Below, piece after piece: positions 7,514 to 15,136 of a stretch of DNA of 36,069 nt. Numbering within the stretch: the stretch's first letter is position 1; every line of letters starts with the position of its first letter. The position numbers were made by a program, and so were the translations under genes. The stretch lies in the NCBI GenBank assembly GCA_900546385.1, contig URCT01000012.1, positions 1 through 36,069 of the forward strand, read 5' to 3'. Source of the stretch: an uncultured Eubacteriales bacterium. GTDB lineage: Bacteria; Bacillota; Clostridia; Oscillospirales; CAG-382. Under the pieces are notes generated by a model. That model was not told the origin of the DNA. It worked only from the letters and a program-made list of their open reading frames with translations, and searched no databases.

Positions 7514-7554
7514 AACGCCGTCCGAAAGCAAGGAGCTTTCAGACGGCGTTTTTT
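7514..7554 (+). terminator. Intrinsic terminator of the ADP-ribosylglycohydrolase-family gene
   Basis: AACGCCGTC plus GAAAGC pair with GCTTTC plus GACGGCGTT (a small bulge, loop AAGGA), followed by TTTT. It starts about 14 bases after the stop codon. Confidence 0.9.
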
Positions 7555-7607
7555 CTGCTTTTTGCGGTGCAAAAAGCAGGGAAATAGCCTCCAAAGGAGG
7601 CAAAAGG

Positions 7608-7690
7608 ATTTAATTGGGTTTGTGCGAAGATGTTGTCTGTGTGCGCTGATTCGAGGTTTGCAAAACCTCGAATCTCCCTGCGAAAGGAAC
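7608..7690 (-). repeat. Palindromic interspersed repeat, inverted unit
   Basis: This unit belongs to the same family as the one at 1-170 but lies on the minus strand. Its hairpin, 7649-7673, is perfect, with 11-bp arms (ATTCGAGGTTT and its complement) around GCA. Read on the minus strand, the conserved parts come in the same order as in the first unit of the window: GTTCCTTTCGCAGG, then the hairpin, ATCAGCGCAC, CTTCGCACAAAC and AATTAAA. Confidence 0.85.
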
Positions 7691-7720
7691 GTTTTTCGTA
7701 CTTTTCGCGTGTACGAAAAG
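7691..7720. repeat. Central hairpin between head-to-head repeat units
   Basis: TTTTCGTAC (7693-7701) pairs perfectly with GTACGAAAA (7711-7719) around a nine-base loop. It forms the axis of symmetry between the inverted unit on its left and the direct unit on its right, so the whole 7608-7816 segment can fold as one long imperfect inverted repeat. Confidence 0.75.
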
Positions 7721-7729
7721 AATAAAACT

Positions 7730-7849
7730 GTTCCCTTTCGGGAAGTTCCGAGGTTCTGCAAACCTCGATTCAGCTCGCCGCAATGGCGGCTTCGCACAAA
7801 CAAAATTAAAACCTTCCAAAAAAGAGCTTCGAGGTTCTGCAAACCTCGC
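7730..7849 (+). repeat. Palindromic interspersed repeat, two tandem units, second truncated
   Basis: The first unit starts GTTCCCTTTCGGGAAG and has the hairpin CGAGGTT/AACCTCG (7749-7755 with 7761-7767), then the TTCAGC, CTTCGCAC and AATTAAA boxes. A second hairpin (7830-7836 with 7842-7848) follows after a spacer, matching the tandem arrangement at 1-170. The second unit ends one base before the stop codon of the flippase gene. Confidence 0.85.
7818..7848 (-). terminator. Repeat hairpin acting as terminator of the polysaccharide operon
   Basis: On the minus strand, directly after the flippase stop codon, the repeat hairpin (7-bp CGAGGTT/AACCTCG stem, 5-base loop) is followed after six bases by TTTTTT. 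No other terminator is visible at the 3' end of the roughly 10-kb operon, so the repeat probably serves this role. The gap between stem and T-run is longer than ideal. Confidence 0.55.
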
Positions 7850-9370
7850 TCACGCCTTCTGCTTCAGCCGCTCACGCAAATCCGTAAGCGTCTTGCGGTT
7901 CACAAGCAAATTGAAAAGCACAAGCGCAAGCAGCACACATACGCTGACACCGACAGCATATAACGCCCAAACAAACAGGTTATCCGCCGCAATCACCAAT
8001 ACATTAGACGCGATCCAAACAAGAAGCATGCCGAACGTCGCATGAAGAACGGTTTCCTTGAAAAACAGCCACAGCTTCCGAAACAGCAGATGCTTCGACA
8101 GATACCACGCCATATACACGGCTCTTGCCGCCATGGCAACAAACGTTCCCACCGCCACGCCGCAAATGCCGAGCGGTTTTAACAACACAAGCGACAGCGA
8201 CAGATTCAAAAGCACCTCCAAATACGCGCCAAACTTTGTTTCCCGATACTGTCCGGCGGCATAAATGGTGTTGTTATACGGGATTCGCATACAGAAAAAC
8301 CACTGTGCCGCAATCATGGTATAGGCAAATGCCGGACGAATATACAGCGCATCCGTAACGCCGTTTGTGTAAATGCGCACAAACGGCAGAATCAGAATCG
8401 CTTCGACCACGCAGGCAAATGTCACAGCCGCGGTATTGACCATCTGATACAGCTCAAACGATGTCTGCAAGGCGTTTTCTTCGCCTTTGGCAATCAAATT
8501 GCCGATGGCCGCCGAAAAGCTGTCGGATACGGTGGTGAAAAACGTTTGAATCGCATAAAGCACCGAATTATACACCGAATACACCGACACCTCTTTCGAG
8601 CCACAGGCTGCCGAAATCAACACAATATCGGTGTTCATATGCACGAAAAAGGCGATCTGATGCACAAGAGCATCCCGTTTGCGCGGAAAGGTGCGTTTTT
8701 TATCATACAGCTCCTTATGGATGTGATAGTGCTTGTTGACATAAAAGCGGAAAAACAGCGGATTGAGCAAGAACACGATCGCGCTGACTAACTTGACGGC
8801 ATGAATGCCGCAGCCAAGACGAATGGCGGCCACGCAGATGATGGCGTTGAGAATGAGCGTCACGCTCTGCACGCCCTGCACAATGCGGATTTTTTGGTCG
8901 GCACGGATGAGGATTCTCTGCGTTAAGGCAAAATAATACGAAAAATAATAGCTGACAGCAAGAATGAGTACAAGCGTGAAAACGTAGAGATACGTGTGTT
9001 CGGTGCGGATAACCTGTTTGGCGGTAAGTGCCAAAAGCACTGCAAAGCCCATGTACACATACGAAATTTTATTAAAAAAGCGGCGCGAATAATGAAAGAC
9101 ATCCGAAACCGCTTTTTCGTCCTTATCGGCAAGCGGCTTGTAAAAGGACGCGAGGATCTGACCGCCGACACCGCATTCCATGAGCATGGTATAGCTGAGA
9201 AGTTGGTTGATCGACTGCATAAGGCCGTTGACCTCTGAGCCGAATGCACGCAGGATGAACCGCGGCAGGATCAAAGAACACGCGGCGGCAACGATCTGGT
9301 ACAGCACGGACACGGCAAGATTGGCGCGCGTTTGCCGTCCGAGGCTGTTTTTTTCCGTTTTATCCTTCAT
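7850..9370 (-). CDS. Polysaccharide flippase (Wzx-like, MOP superfamily)
   Basis: A 506-residue, highly hydrophobic protein with about fourteen predicted helices, the normal size and layout for Wzx/MurJ-type exporters that flip lipid-linked repeat units across the membrane. The N-terminus RANLAVSVLYQIVAAACSLILPRFILRAFGSEVNGL is typical of the polysaccharide-biosynthesis branch found in Gram-positive capsule loci. It is the last gene of the operon. ATG 9368-9370 overlaps the end of the upstream glycosyltransferase by 11 bases and has AAAGG about nine bases before it, which suggests coupled translation. The polymer is not identifiable. Confidence 0.92.
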   Translation of the reverse strand: MKDKTEKNSLGRQTRANLAVSVLYQIVAAACSLILPRFILRAFGSEVNGLMQSINQLLSYTMLMECGVGGQILASFYKPLADKDEKAVSDVFHYSRRFFNKISYVYMGFAVLLALTAKQVIRTEHTYLYVFTLVLILAVSYYFSYYFALTQRILIRADQKIRIVQGVQSVTLILNAIICVAAIRLGCGIHAVKLVSAIVFLLNPLFFRFYVNKHYHIHKELYDKKRTFPRKRDALVHQIAFFVHMNTDIVLISAACGSKEVSVYSVYNSVLYAIQTFFTTVSDSFSAAIGNLIAKGEENALQTSFELYQMVNTAAVTFACVVEAILILPFVRIYTNGVTDALYIRPAFAYTMIAAQWFFCMRIPYNNTIYAAGQYRETKFGAYLEVLLNLSLSLVLLKPLGICGVAVGTFVAMAARAVYMAWYLSKHLLFRKLWLFFKETVLHATFGMLLVWIASNVLVIAADNLFVWALYAVGVSVCVLLALVLFNLLVNRKTLTDLRERLKQKA

Positions 9371-10412
9371 GATAATGACCCTTTAACTGCAAAACTTTTT
9401 CCTTAAAGAAACATAACAAAAATAACAGATACAACTGCTTTTTTTCGGCAAGGCGTATCTTGGTTTTCACCTTTTTCCCGAGATTTCCGTTCCGAACCGT
9501 TTCATAAACACGCTCAAACCGCGGCTCGGACAAATAGGCTTTTAACTTTTTCACGCGTCCGGCGAGCGGCAGCTCCTTATTGTGCAAAAGCTCACTGCGC
9601 ACGGCGAACAAAAGCTGGACGGCTGCATAATTGTCAAGCTGCACGGACACATCGTACTGCCGTTTGGAGCATTCCTTATCCAACACATCCACCAGTGTAA
9701 GAATCTTTTCAAGCAGCCGTTTGTCATACGATTTTGTGATAGACTTGCGTGTTTGGCGATACACATAAAAATACCGCTTCTGCAAAATATACACGCGCTG
9801 CGCGTCAAGCATACACGGATAGGTGCAGGCAGCGTCTTCCCCATAGAAAATGCTGTCGTCGGCAGTCGATAAAACCGGCTCGATAATGTCCTTGCGGAAA
9901 ATCTTATTGCATAAGCTCGGCGTGATCAAGGGATTTTGCAGGGCTTCCGAAAACAGCATCTCGGGATAGACCTCTTGCTTTAGCCGTGTTTTGTCATAAA
10001 GTCCTTCCGGCATATCGCCGTACATCGGCGTGCGCTTGCCGTCGATATCGACGACGATGCCGCAAATGCAGATATCTGCGTCGGTTTCGGTGATTTTTTG
10101 CATCATCACTTCAAACATTTCCGGTTCAACATAATCGTCGCTGTCCACAAACGAAATGTAATCGCCACTTGCGGCTGCAAGTCCGGCTTTTCGGGTATGC
10201 GTCGGACCGCCGTGTTCCTTATGCAGCACCTTGATACAATCGTATTTTTGCGCATAAGCATCGCACAGCTTACCGCTTGCGTCGGGCGAAGCATCCTCCA
10301 CAAGCACGATTTCCATATCCCGATAGGGCTGTGCCAACAGGCTGTCAAGGCATTTTTCAAGGGTATTTTCCGCCCGATACACCGGGACAATGATGCTGAG
10401 TTTCGGATTCAT
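9360..10412 (-). CDS. Glycosyltransferase family 2
   Basis: A 350-residue GT-A-fold transferase, cytoplasmic or membrane-associated. The N-terminal segment SIIVPVYRAENTLEKCLDSLL is the nucleotide-sugar binding start, EDASPDASG follows, and VDSDDY holds the metal-binding DXD. It should add one sugar of the repeat unit to the lipid carrier; donor and acceptor are unknown. The frame is open to a GTG at 10484, but ATG 10412 is preferred because the family N-terminus begins there and the upstream gene ends at 10471. Its ribosome site (GGCGGTG) is weak. The C-terminal part (YLLFLLCFFKEK) has a short hydrophobic patch. Confidence 0.88.
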   Translation of the reverse strand: MNPKLSIIVPVYRAENTLEKCLDSLLAQPYRDMEIVLVEDASPDASGKLCDAYAQKYDCIKVLHKEHGGPTHTRKAGLAAASGDYISFVDSDDYVEPEMFEVMMQKITETDADICICGIVVDIDGKRTPMYGDMPEGLYDKTRLKQEVYPEMLFSEALQNPLITPSLCNKIFRKDIIEPVLSTADDSIFYGEDAACTYPCMLDAQRVYILQKRYFYVYRQTRKSITKSYDKRLLEKILTLVDVLDKECSKRQYDVSVQLDNYAAVQLLFAVRSELLHNKELPLAGRVKKLKAYLSEPRFERVYETVRNGNLGKKVKTKIRLAEKKQLYLLFLLCFFKEKVLQLKGHYHEG

Positions 10413-10470
10413 CCGTACACCGCCGTTCTGTTTTTGTTTTGGATATGTGCCGTCAGGTGCTGTCGAAGGC

Positions 10471-11574
10471 TCAGCAGACAGCACCGTCCATGCGTGCGCA
10501 CAAGGCTTCGAAAAATGCTTCGTCCGTTTGAGCGATCACGCCGCAATCCTTTGGAATTTGCTCCTTTGCCGCCGCATAGGCGGTCGTGAGGATGGGTGTG
10601 TGCAAAATGAGCGCTTCGCCGACGACAAGCGGATATCCTTCATAGGCCGAATACAGCGCGAACAAATCGGATTTGGCGATATACGGATAGGGATTTTCCT
10701 TTTGTCCCTCAAAGCGAACAAGCTCCGCTACGTCAAGCTCCTTGGCAAGGGCTTCGTCGTTTTTCCGATCCGGCCCGTCGCCGACAATGCGCCATGTAAA
10801 AGCGGTTTTTCCGCAGCTTTTTAACCGTGCGCACAAGCGGACGATGCCGTCGATGCGTTTGGAGGCGTTATCGACTCTGGCGACCGTCACAATGTCAAAC
10901 ACGCCCTTTTCAAACGGCTCATACGCCGCCGCTTGGGCTTGGATTTCATCCGTGTCGAACACCGTGTGCCTTGTTTCGGTTTTCTCTTTGTATGCGGGAA
11001 GCAGGATAGCAAACTTTTCGCGCACCGCATCCGACACGCAGACGATTTTGTCAAACGGCTTATAAATGCGGCGGCAATACTCCTTGTCGAAGCCACTCAA
11101 AAGCGGATCGGTATGCACAAAGGCAAGCTTTTCGGCGGCTGTCACATACGCGGCGATATACAGATTGGTTCCTTTATTGAACACGCCGGCCGGAACATCG
11201 GTAAAATAGGAAACGGCAATGTCATACGTTTTTTGCGGCTTCTTGTGCCGGAAACACAGTCGGTAAAACCGCTCTGTGCCGAAAATTTTGGCAAACGCCG
11301 TGACAAAAACACGTAACAGCCGATCAAAAAGGCTTCCGCTTTGGCGAATCTCGTCAAATGAGGTGGCCGACAGCTGCAAGCATTTTCCGCCGAGCGTCAG
11401 ACGGACGTCTTTTGGCAGTTTCTCCTGCAAAGCGCCGCCGGTGAAGGCAAAAACATCGATGTCATAGGAGCCATCACGTGACAGCTCTTTCAGATAATTC
11501 ACAAGCGCGGCCTGCACACCGCCGATATGCAGGTTCTGCGCCGCAACCAAAATGCTCTTTTTCTTTTCAGCCAC
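10471..11574 (-). CDS. Glycosyltransferase family 4
   Basis: A protein of 367 residues with the GT-B two-domain fold. The N-terminal glycine-rich turn QNLHIGGVQAALVNYL and the C-terminal donor site YSAYEGYPLVVGEALIL, with the E-x7-E spacing, place it in the GT4 retaining group. GTG 11574 is preferred: AGGG sits about nine bases upstream and the start overlaps the stop of the preceding gene by 8 bases, suggesting coupling. In-frame ATGs at 11583 (ribosome site too close) and 11598 (no ribosome site) are alternatives. The role is addition of one sugar to the exopolysaccharide unit. Confidence 0.88.
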   Translation of the reverse strand: MAEKKKSILVAAQNLHIGGVQAALVNYLKELSRDGSYDIDVFAFTGGALQEKLPKDVRLTLGGKCLQLSATSFDEIRQSGSLFDRLLRVFVTAFAKIFGTERFYRLCFRHKKPQKTYDIAVSYFTDVPAGVFNKGTNLYIAAYVTAAEKLAFVHTDPLLSGFDKEYCRRIYKPFDKIVCVSDAVREKFAILLPAYKEKTETRHTVFDTDEIQAQAAAYEPFEKGVFDIVTVARVDNASKRIDGIVRLCARLKSCGKTAFTWRIVGDGPDRKNDEALAKELDVAELVRFEGQKENPYPYIAKSDLFALYSAYEGYPLVVGEALILHTPILTTAYAAAKEQIPKDCGVIAQTDEAFFEALCARMDGAVC

Positions 11575-12547
11575 GTGTTCCATCCCTTTTGACAACATAG
11601 GTATATAAAAGCCGTGATGCCGCGCGAAGACCGATGAGCTTCACTGCCAAACGAATCATGCGGATTTTGCGCGTTTTGCCGTAAGATAATAAGAAGCGCA
11701 AATTTTTGACACGCGCAGTATAGGCGGCTTTCGTTTTTGGCGGCAGTGCGCCGTAAAACGGCAGGCAGACGGCATACTGATAGGCTAAAAATGAGAGAAA
11801 ATACGGCCGCTTCGGGTCGTTTTCGGTTTTTTTGAGCCAGTTTTCGATAATGGTCAGCTGATCGGCCACGCTTTTTTCTCTGCCGAAAGCACGGCGGCTG
11901 TCGGGTGCTATCCGATAGAAATACGTGCCTTCGGCGAACACATCCGCGCTTTTCATAGAACAAAGCAACTGTAACGTCCAGTCGATATCCTCGCCAACGA
12001 AGTTGTCGGCAAAACGGATATGATTTTCGTTTAATAAAGCGGTTTTGACGATTTTTCCGCCCGTGCTTGCCGGAAACTTGGCGCAGGCGGCAAGGGCGGC
12101 AAGCACCTCTTCGGGCGTTTTCCCGGCAATTTGTTCCCTTTTCAAGCCTTCCGCCATGGGTTCCGAACGACCGTCGGCAAAACGTTTCTCGATCGTGTAA
12201 AAGATGAGGTCTTTATCTTTGCCGCAGGTTTTTTCGAGCTTTTCAATGAAATCCGCGCTGATAAAATCGTCGGAATCGACGAAAATGCAGTACGCGCCCT
12301 GCGCTTGTTCAAGGCCGAAATTGCGTGCGGCGGCAGGCCCGCCGTTTGGGCGGTGAAAGACGCGCACGCGCTCACAGCTTTCGGCATAGGCATCGCAGAT
12401 TTTGCCGGACGAATCGGATGAGCCGTCGTCCACTAACACAAGCTCGCACCGTTCGCCTTGCCTTACAAGGCTGTCAAGGCATTCCGCAAGGTGCTTTTCG
12501 GCGTTGTAGACCGGCACGATAAAGCTGTATTCATAAGCCGCAGGCAC
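11567..12547 (-). CDS. Glycosyltransferase family 2
   Basis: A protein of about 326 residues with the family 2 N-terminus SFIVPVYNAEKHLAECLDSLV, the DDGSSDSSG loop and the metal-binding VDSDDF. It is related in layout to the other GT2 gene of the operon (9360-10412), but the two differ clearly in sequence, so they probably make different linkages. GTG 12547 is chosen because GAGG lies about eight bases before it; a GTG three codons upstream (12556) is also possible. The gap to the upstream gene is about 20 bases, and the 3' end overlaps the next gene. Confidence 0.88.
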   Translation of the reverse strand: MPAAYEYSFIVPVYNAEKHLAECLDSLVRQGERCELVLVDDGSSDSSGKICDAYAESCERVRVFHRPNGGPAAARNFGLEQAQGAYCIFVDSDDFISADFIEKLEKTCGKDKDLIFYTIEKRFADGRSEPMAEGLKREQIAGKTPEEVLAALAACAKFPASTGGKIVKTALLNENHIRFADNFVGEDIDWTLQLLCSMKSADVFAEGTYFYRIAPDSRRAFGREKSVADQLTIIENWLKKTENDPKRPYFLSFLAYQYAVCLPFYGALPPKTKAAYTARVKNLRFLLSYGKTRKIRMIRLAVKLIGLRAASRLLYTYVVKRDGTRG

Positions 12548-12568
12548 GTGTTTCACCTCATTTACAAG

Positions 12569-13690
12569 TTATTCTGCGCCGAAATAAATATCCGACAGCT
12601 GTTGTTTGACGATTTTCAAATCGTAGTCCCGGATATAGTTCCGGTTGAATTCGCCCATCTGTTTGCGTAATTCCGGATGCTCGGCCAAGGTTTGCAAGGC
12701 TTTTGCAAAGCCGTCGGCATCGTGCGGTGCAAACAGATAGCCGCCCTTTTCCGGGACAATCAAATCGCGGTTACCGCGCACATCCGACACCACGGCCGGA
12801 AGAGAGGCTGCCATGGCTTCGGTTAAGGAAACCGGCATTCCCTCTCGGGTGGACGGAAAGCAGAAAACATCGCTTGCTTTCAACAGTTCCGGAATATCCT
12901 CGCGAAAGCCGAGCAAATGCACGCGGTCGCGCACGCCGAGCTTTTCGGCGGTTTGATACAGCTCGTTTTCGAGCGGGCCGCAGCCGGCGACGATATAGTG
13001 GATATGCGGATTGCCGGTTTTGGCCATGGCGGAAATTACGGTTTTGTGATTTTTTAATTTTCGCAGCTCACCGACCGAGATGAGAAGCGTATCGTTTTCG
13101 GTCACGCCGAAGGAGCGGCGGAGCTTTTCGCGGTCGTTCTGACAGTTTTCAAAGCGTTCCAAATCGACGCCGATGCCGGAGATCTGCACGATTTTTTTGG
13201 CTTTGAAGTGCCTTGCGGCTAAGTTGTAATCCTCTTTGTTAATGGTCACAAGAACATCCGTCAAAGGTGCAAGAAGCTTTTCCGCCGGATAGAATAAGAG
13301 CCATGCCGCAAGCGAACCGCCCTTGAAAAAGTGGAAGCCGTGCGCGATATAAACGACTTTGGTGCCCTTTTTGCGTGCCTTTCGTGCGGCAAGACGCGCA
13401 AGTGCACCGGCGATGGGCGCATTGCACTCGACGATGTCGAACTCTTCGGTTTCCAAAACGGCTTTCAGCTTTTTATAGGCACGGATATTTTGCGGACTGA
13501 ACGGATTGCGTGCGAACGGAACATCGACATACGTATCGCAATATGGGATATCGACCTTGCCGTCCGCAAAATCGTTTTTGGCGGCGACCACCGTCCGGTA
13601 GCCATGCTCCTTGAACATTTGGAGATACGGCAGATGGAACACGCGGATATGCGTTCTCACCACTGTCGCAACAAACAGAACTTTTTTCAT
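12569..13690 (-). CDS. Glycosyltransferase family 4 (EpsD/WbpX-like)
   Basis: A 373-residue GT-B transferase. The N-terminus KKVLFVATVVRTHIRVFHLPYLQMF resembles the glycosyltransferases that act early in Firmicute capsule loci, such as EpsD. YIAHGFHFFKGG is a conserved acceptor-side motif, and FPSTREGMPVSLTEAMA holds the donor-binding E-x7-E. ATG 13690 has GAGG nine bases upstream and fits the family start better than the upstream in-frame start at 13705. It lies 27 bases after the co-polymerase gene. In similar loci this type adds an early sugar, but here that is inference. Confidence 0.9.
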   Translation of the reverse strand: MKKVLFVATVVRTHIRVFHLPYLQMFKEHGYRTVVAAKNDFADGKVDIPYCDTYVDVPFARNPFSPQNIRAYKKLKAVLETEEFDIVECNAPIAGALARLAARKARKKGTKVVYIAHGFHFFKGGSLAAWLLFYPAEKLLAPLTDVLVTINKEDYNLAARHFKAKKIVQISGIGVDLERFENCQNDREKLRRSFGVTENDTLLISVGELRKLKNHKTVISAMAKTGNPHIHYIVAGCGPLENELYQTAEKLGVRDRVHLLGFREDIPELLKASDVFCFPSTREGMPVSLTEAMAASLPAVVSDVRGNRDLIVPEKGGYLFAPHDADGFAKALQTLAEHPELRKQMGEFNRNYIRDYDLKIVKQQLSDIYFGAE

Positions 13691-13717
13691 GCGGTTTTGC
13701 CTCACAAAATTGCCGGT

Positions 13718-15136
13718 TTACGCCGTTTGTTCGCTCTCGGGCGAACGGGATTCTTCCGGATTTTCCGAATCCTCCGCAGATTTCGGCTGTTTTTCACGGC
13801 TTCGGATATACACCAAAACGCCGCTGATAAACAGTCCCATCATCACCGCAAGTACAAAGCTGACGGCATACAAGAAAATCGTATTGGCAGTTTTATGCGC
13901 GACCACGCCCGAAATGCAGGTGATGCTCTGCGCGGCCTTATACGAGTTATAGTCGGTTAGCGTCTTTTTGGTGAGGGCATACAGCGCATTAAAGCTGTCG
14001 CAGGTGCTTTGCAGCCGCTTTTCCAAATCGCCGCGAAGGACGGTGTTGCCGGACATATCGGAAAAAGCGGCGGCATCGGTTTCGTAATGCTGTCGGTCGA
14101 TTTCCGCGTTCATGGCATTGGTTCTGTAGCGCACGTAATCGAGCACAAGGCGGTCATACACCGAGGTGCCTTGGACGTAGGCTGTGTTGCGTTCGGTATT
14201 CTCGCGCACCTGTGAGCCGACACTACCGGAACCGTCGATGCCGTTCTGTTCGTCCCAGAGATACTGCTTGTTCTTTTCGGAATACACGTCCATGAGCGTT
14301 TTTTGGGTTTCCGACATACGCGTGTTCAAATTGATGTCATACGAAGCCTCGGTCATTTTGTTCTGCAGCGTATTCTTCAAGGACAGCGCATTTTTGGTCA
14401 AGCCGTTTTCGACGACCATCCGCTCGGCCACCGACAAATCCTGTTCGGCAAGCGATTTATATTCGGCGGCAAGGTCGGTTAAGGAATAACCGGTCTGCGG
14501 CGAACGGTAATCGACATCGTCGGAGGCAATCTGCGTGAGATATTCGATGTTTTTATTGATTTTTTTGCGTAGCATATCCACCGTGTCGTAGTAATCATAC
14601 TCCAAGGCGGCATCGCCCGAAAGATTGGTGATATCCTTGTTAAAGGTGTAATTTTCCACGTAATACAGGCGGTATTGACTGATGACGGCATTTAACACGC
14701 GTTTGGCATAGTCCTTGCCCAAAGGCGTGGTGAATTTCACCGAATAGTAAACCGTATGGCGTTTTTGTTCCTCGGTATTTTCGTAATCCGAAAACTGAGC
14801 GATCCAAGAGGCATATTTTTCGTCCTCCGCCGTCGGAACGATGGGCGTGATAACCAAGCCGCTGCAAACGACTTCGGTGCTGACGTTCTTAAAGCCAAGC
14901 ACCGACAGCGCATTTTTCACCACAAGCGGGCTGTTGATCTCATACGGGTTAATTTGGCTGCCGTTTTCGGTAAAGCCTTCCTCGGCGCGCGGATCGGTAT
15001 ATTTGATGACGATCTGCGCCGTATAGCTTTCCGAAGACTTCAACTTCATGGTGCAGAGAAGCACGCTTACTGCCACGAGAAATGCCGTGATTCTCCGATA
15101 TTCAAAAATGCCGAACAAATACTCACGAAGCAGCAT
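13718..15136 (-). CDS. Wzz-like polysaccharide co-polymerase
   Basis: A 472-residue membrane protein with the two-helix layout of chain-length regulators: helix 1 at about 14-32, a long extracytoplasmic region with coiled-coil character (60-410) and helix 2 at about 418-446, then a short acidic/proline cytoplasmic tail. No BY-kinase domain or Tyr-rich tail is fused. The central region (YYDTVDMLRKKINKNIEYL, SLTDLAAEYKSLAEQDLS, MVVENGLTKN) matches the upstream gene product segment by segment, so the two are paralogues. ATG 15136 has AGGAGAG upstream and overlaps the preceding gene by 14 bases. It should govern polymer length together with Wzy. Confidence 0.78.
   Translation of the reverse strand: MLLREYLFGIFEYRRITAFLVAVSVLLCTMKLKSSESYTAQIVIKYTDPRAEEGFTENGSQINPYEINSPLVVKNALSVLGFKNVSTEVVCSGLVITPIVPTAEDEKYASWIAQFSDYENTEEQKRHTVYYSVKFTTPLGKDYAKRVLNAVISQYRLYYVENYTFNKDITNLSGDAALEYDYYDTVDMLRKKINKNIEYLTQIASDDVDYRSPQTGYSLTDLAAEYKSLAEQDLSVAERMVVENGLTKNALSLKNTLQNKMTEASYDINLNTRMSETQKTLMDVYSEKNKQYLWDEQNGIDGSGSVGSQVRENTERNTAYVQGTSVYDRLVLDYVRYRTNAMNAEIDRQHYETDAAAFSDMSGNTVLRGDLEKRLQSTCDSFNALYALTKKTLTDYNSYKAAQSITCISGVVAHKTANTIFLYAVSFVLAVMMGLFISGVLVYIRSREKQPKSAEDSENPEESRSPESEQTA

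Noticed and set aside
7608..7849. Insertion sequence remnant
   Set aside because: No transposase fragment, no terminal inverted repeats of an IS type and no obvious target duplication were found around the repeats.
9360..13690. Hidden toxin-antitoxin or defence system among the glycosyltransferases
   Set aside because: All four genes have standard GT2 or GT4 motifs and sit in one operon with Wzx, Wzy and co-polymerase genes.
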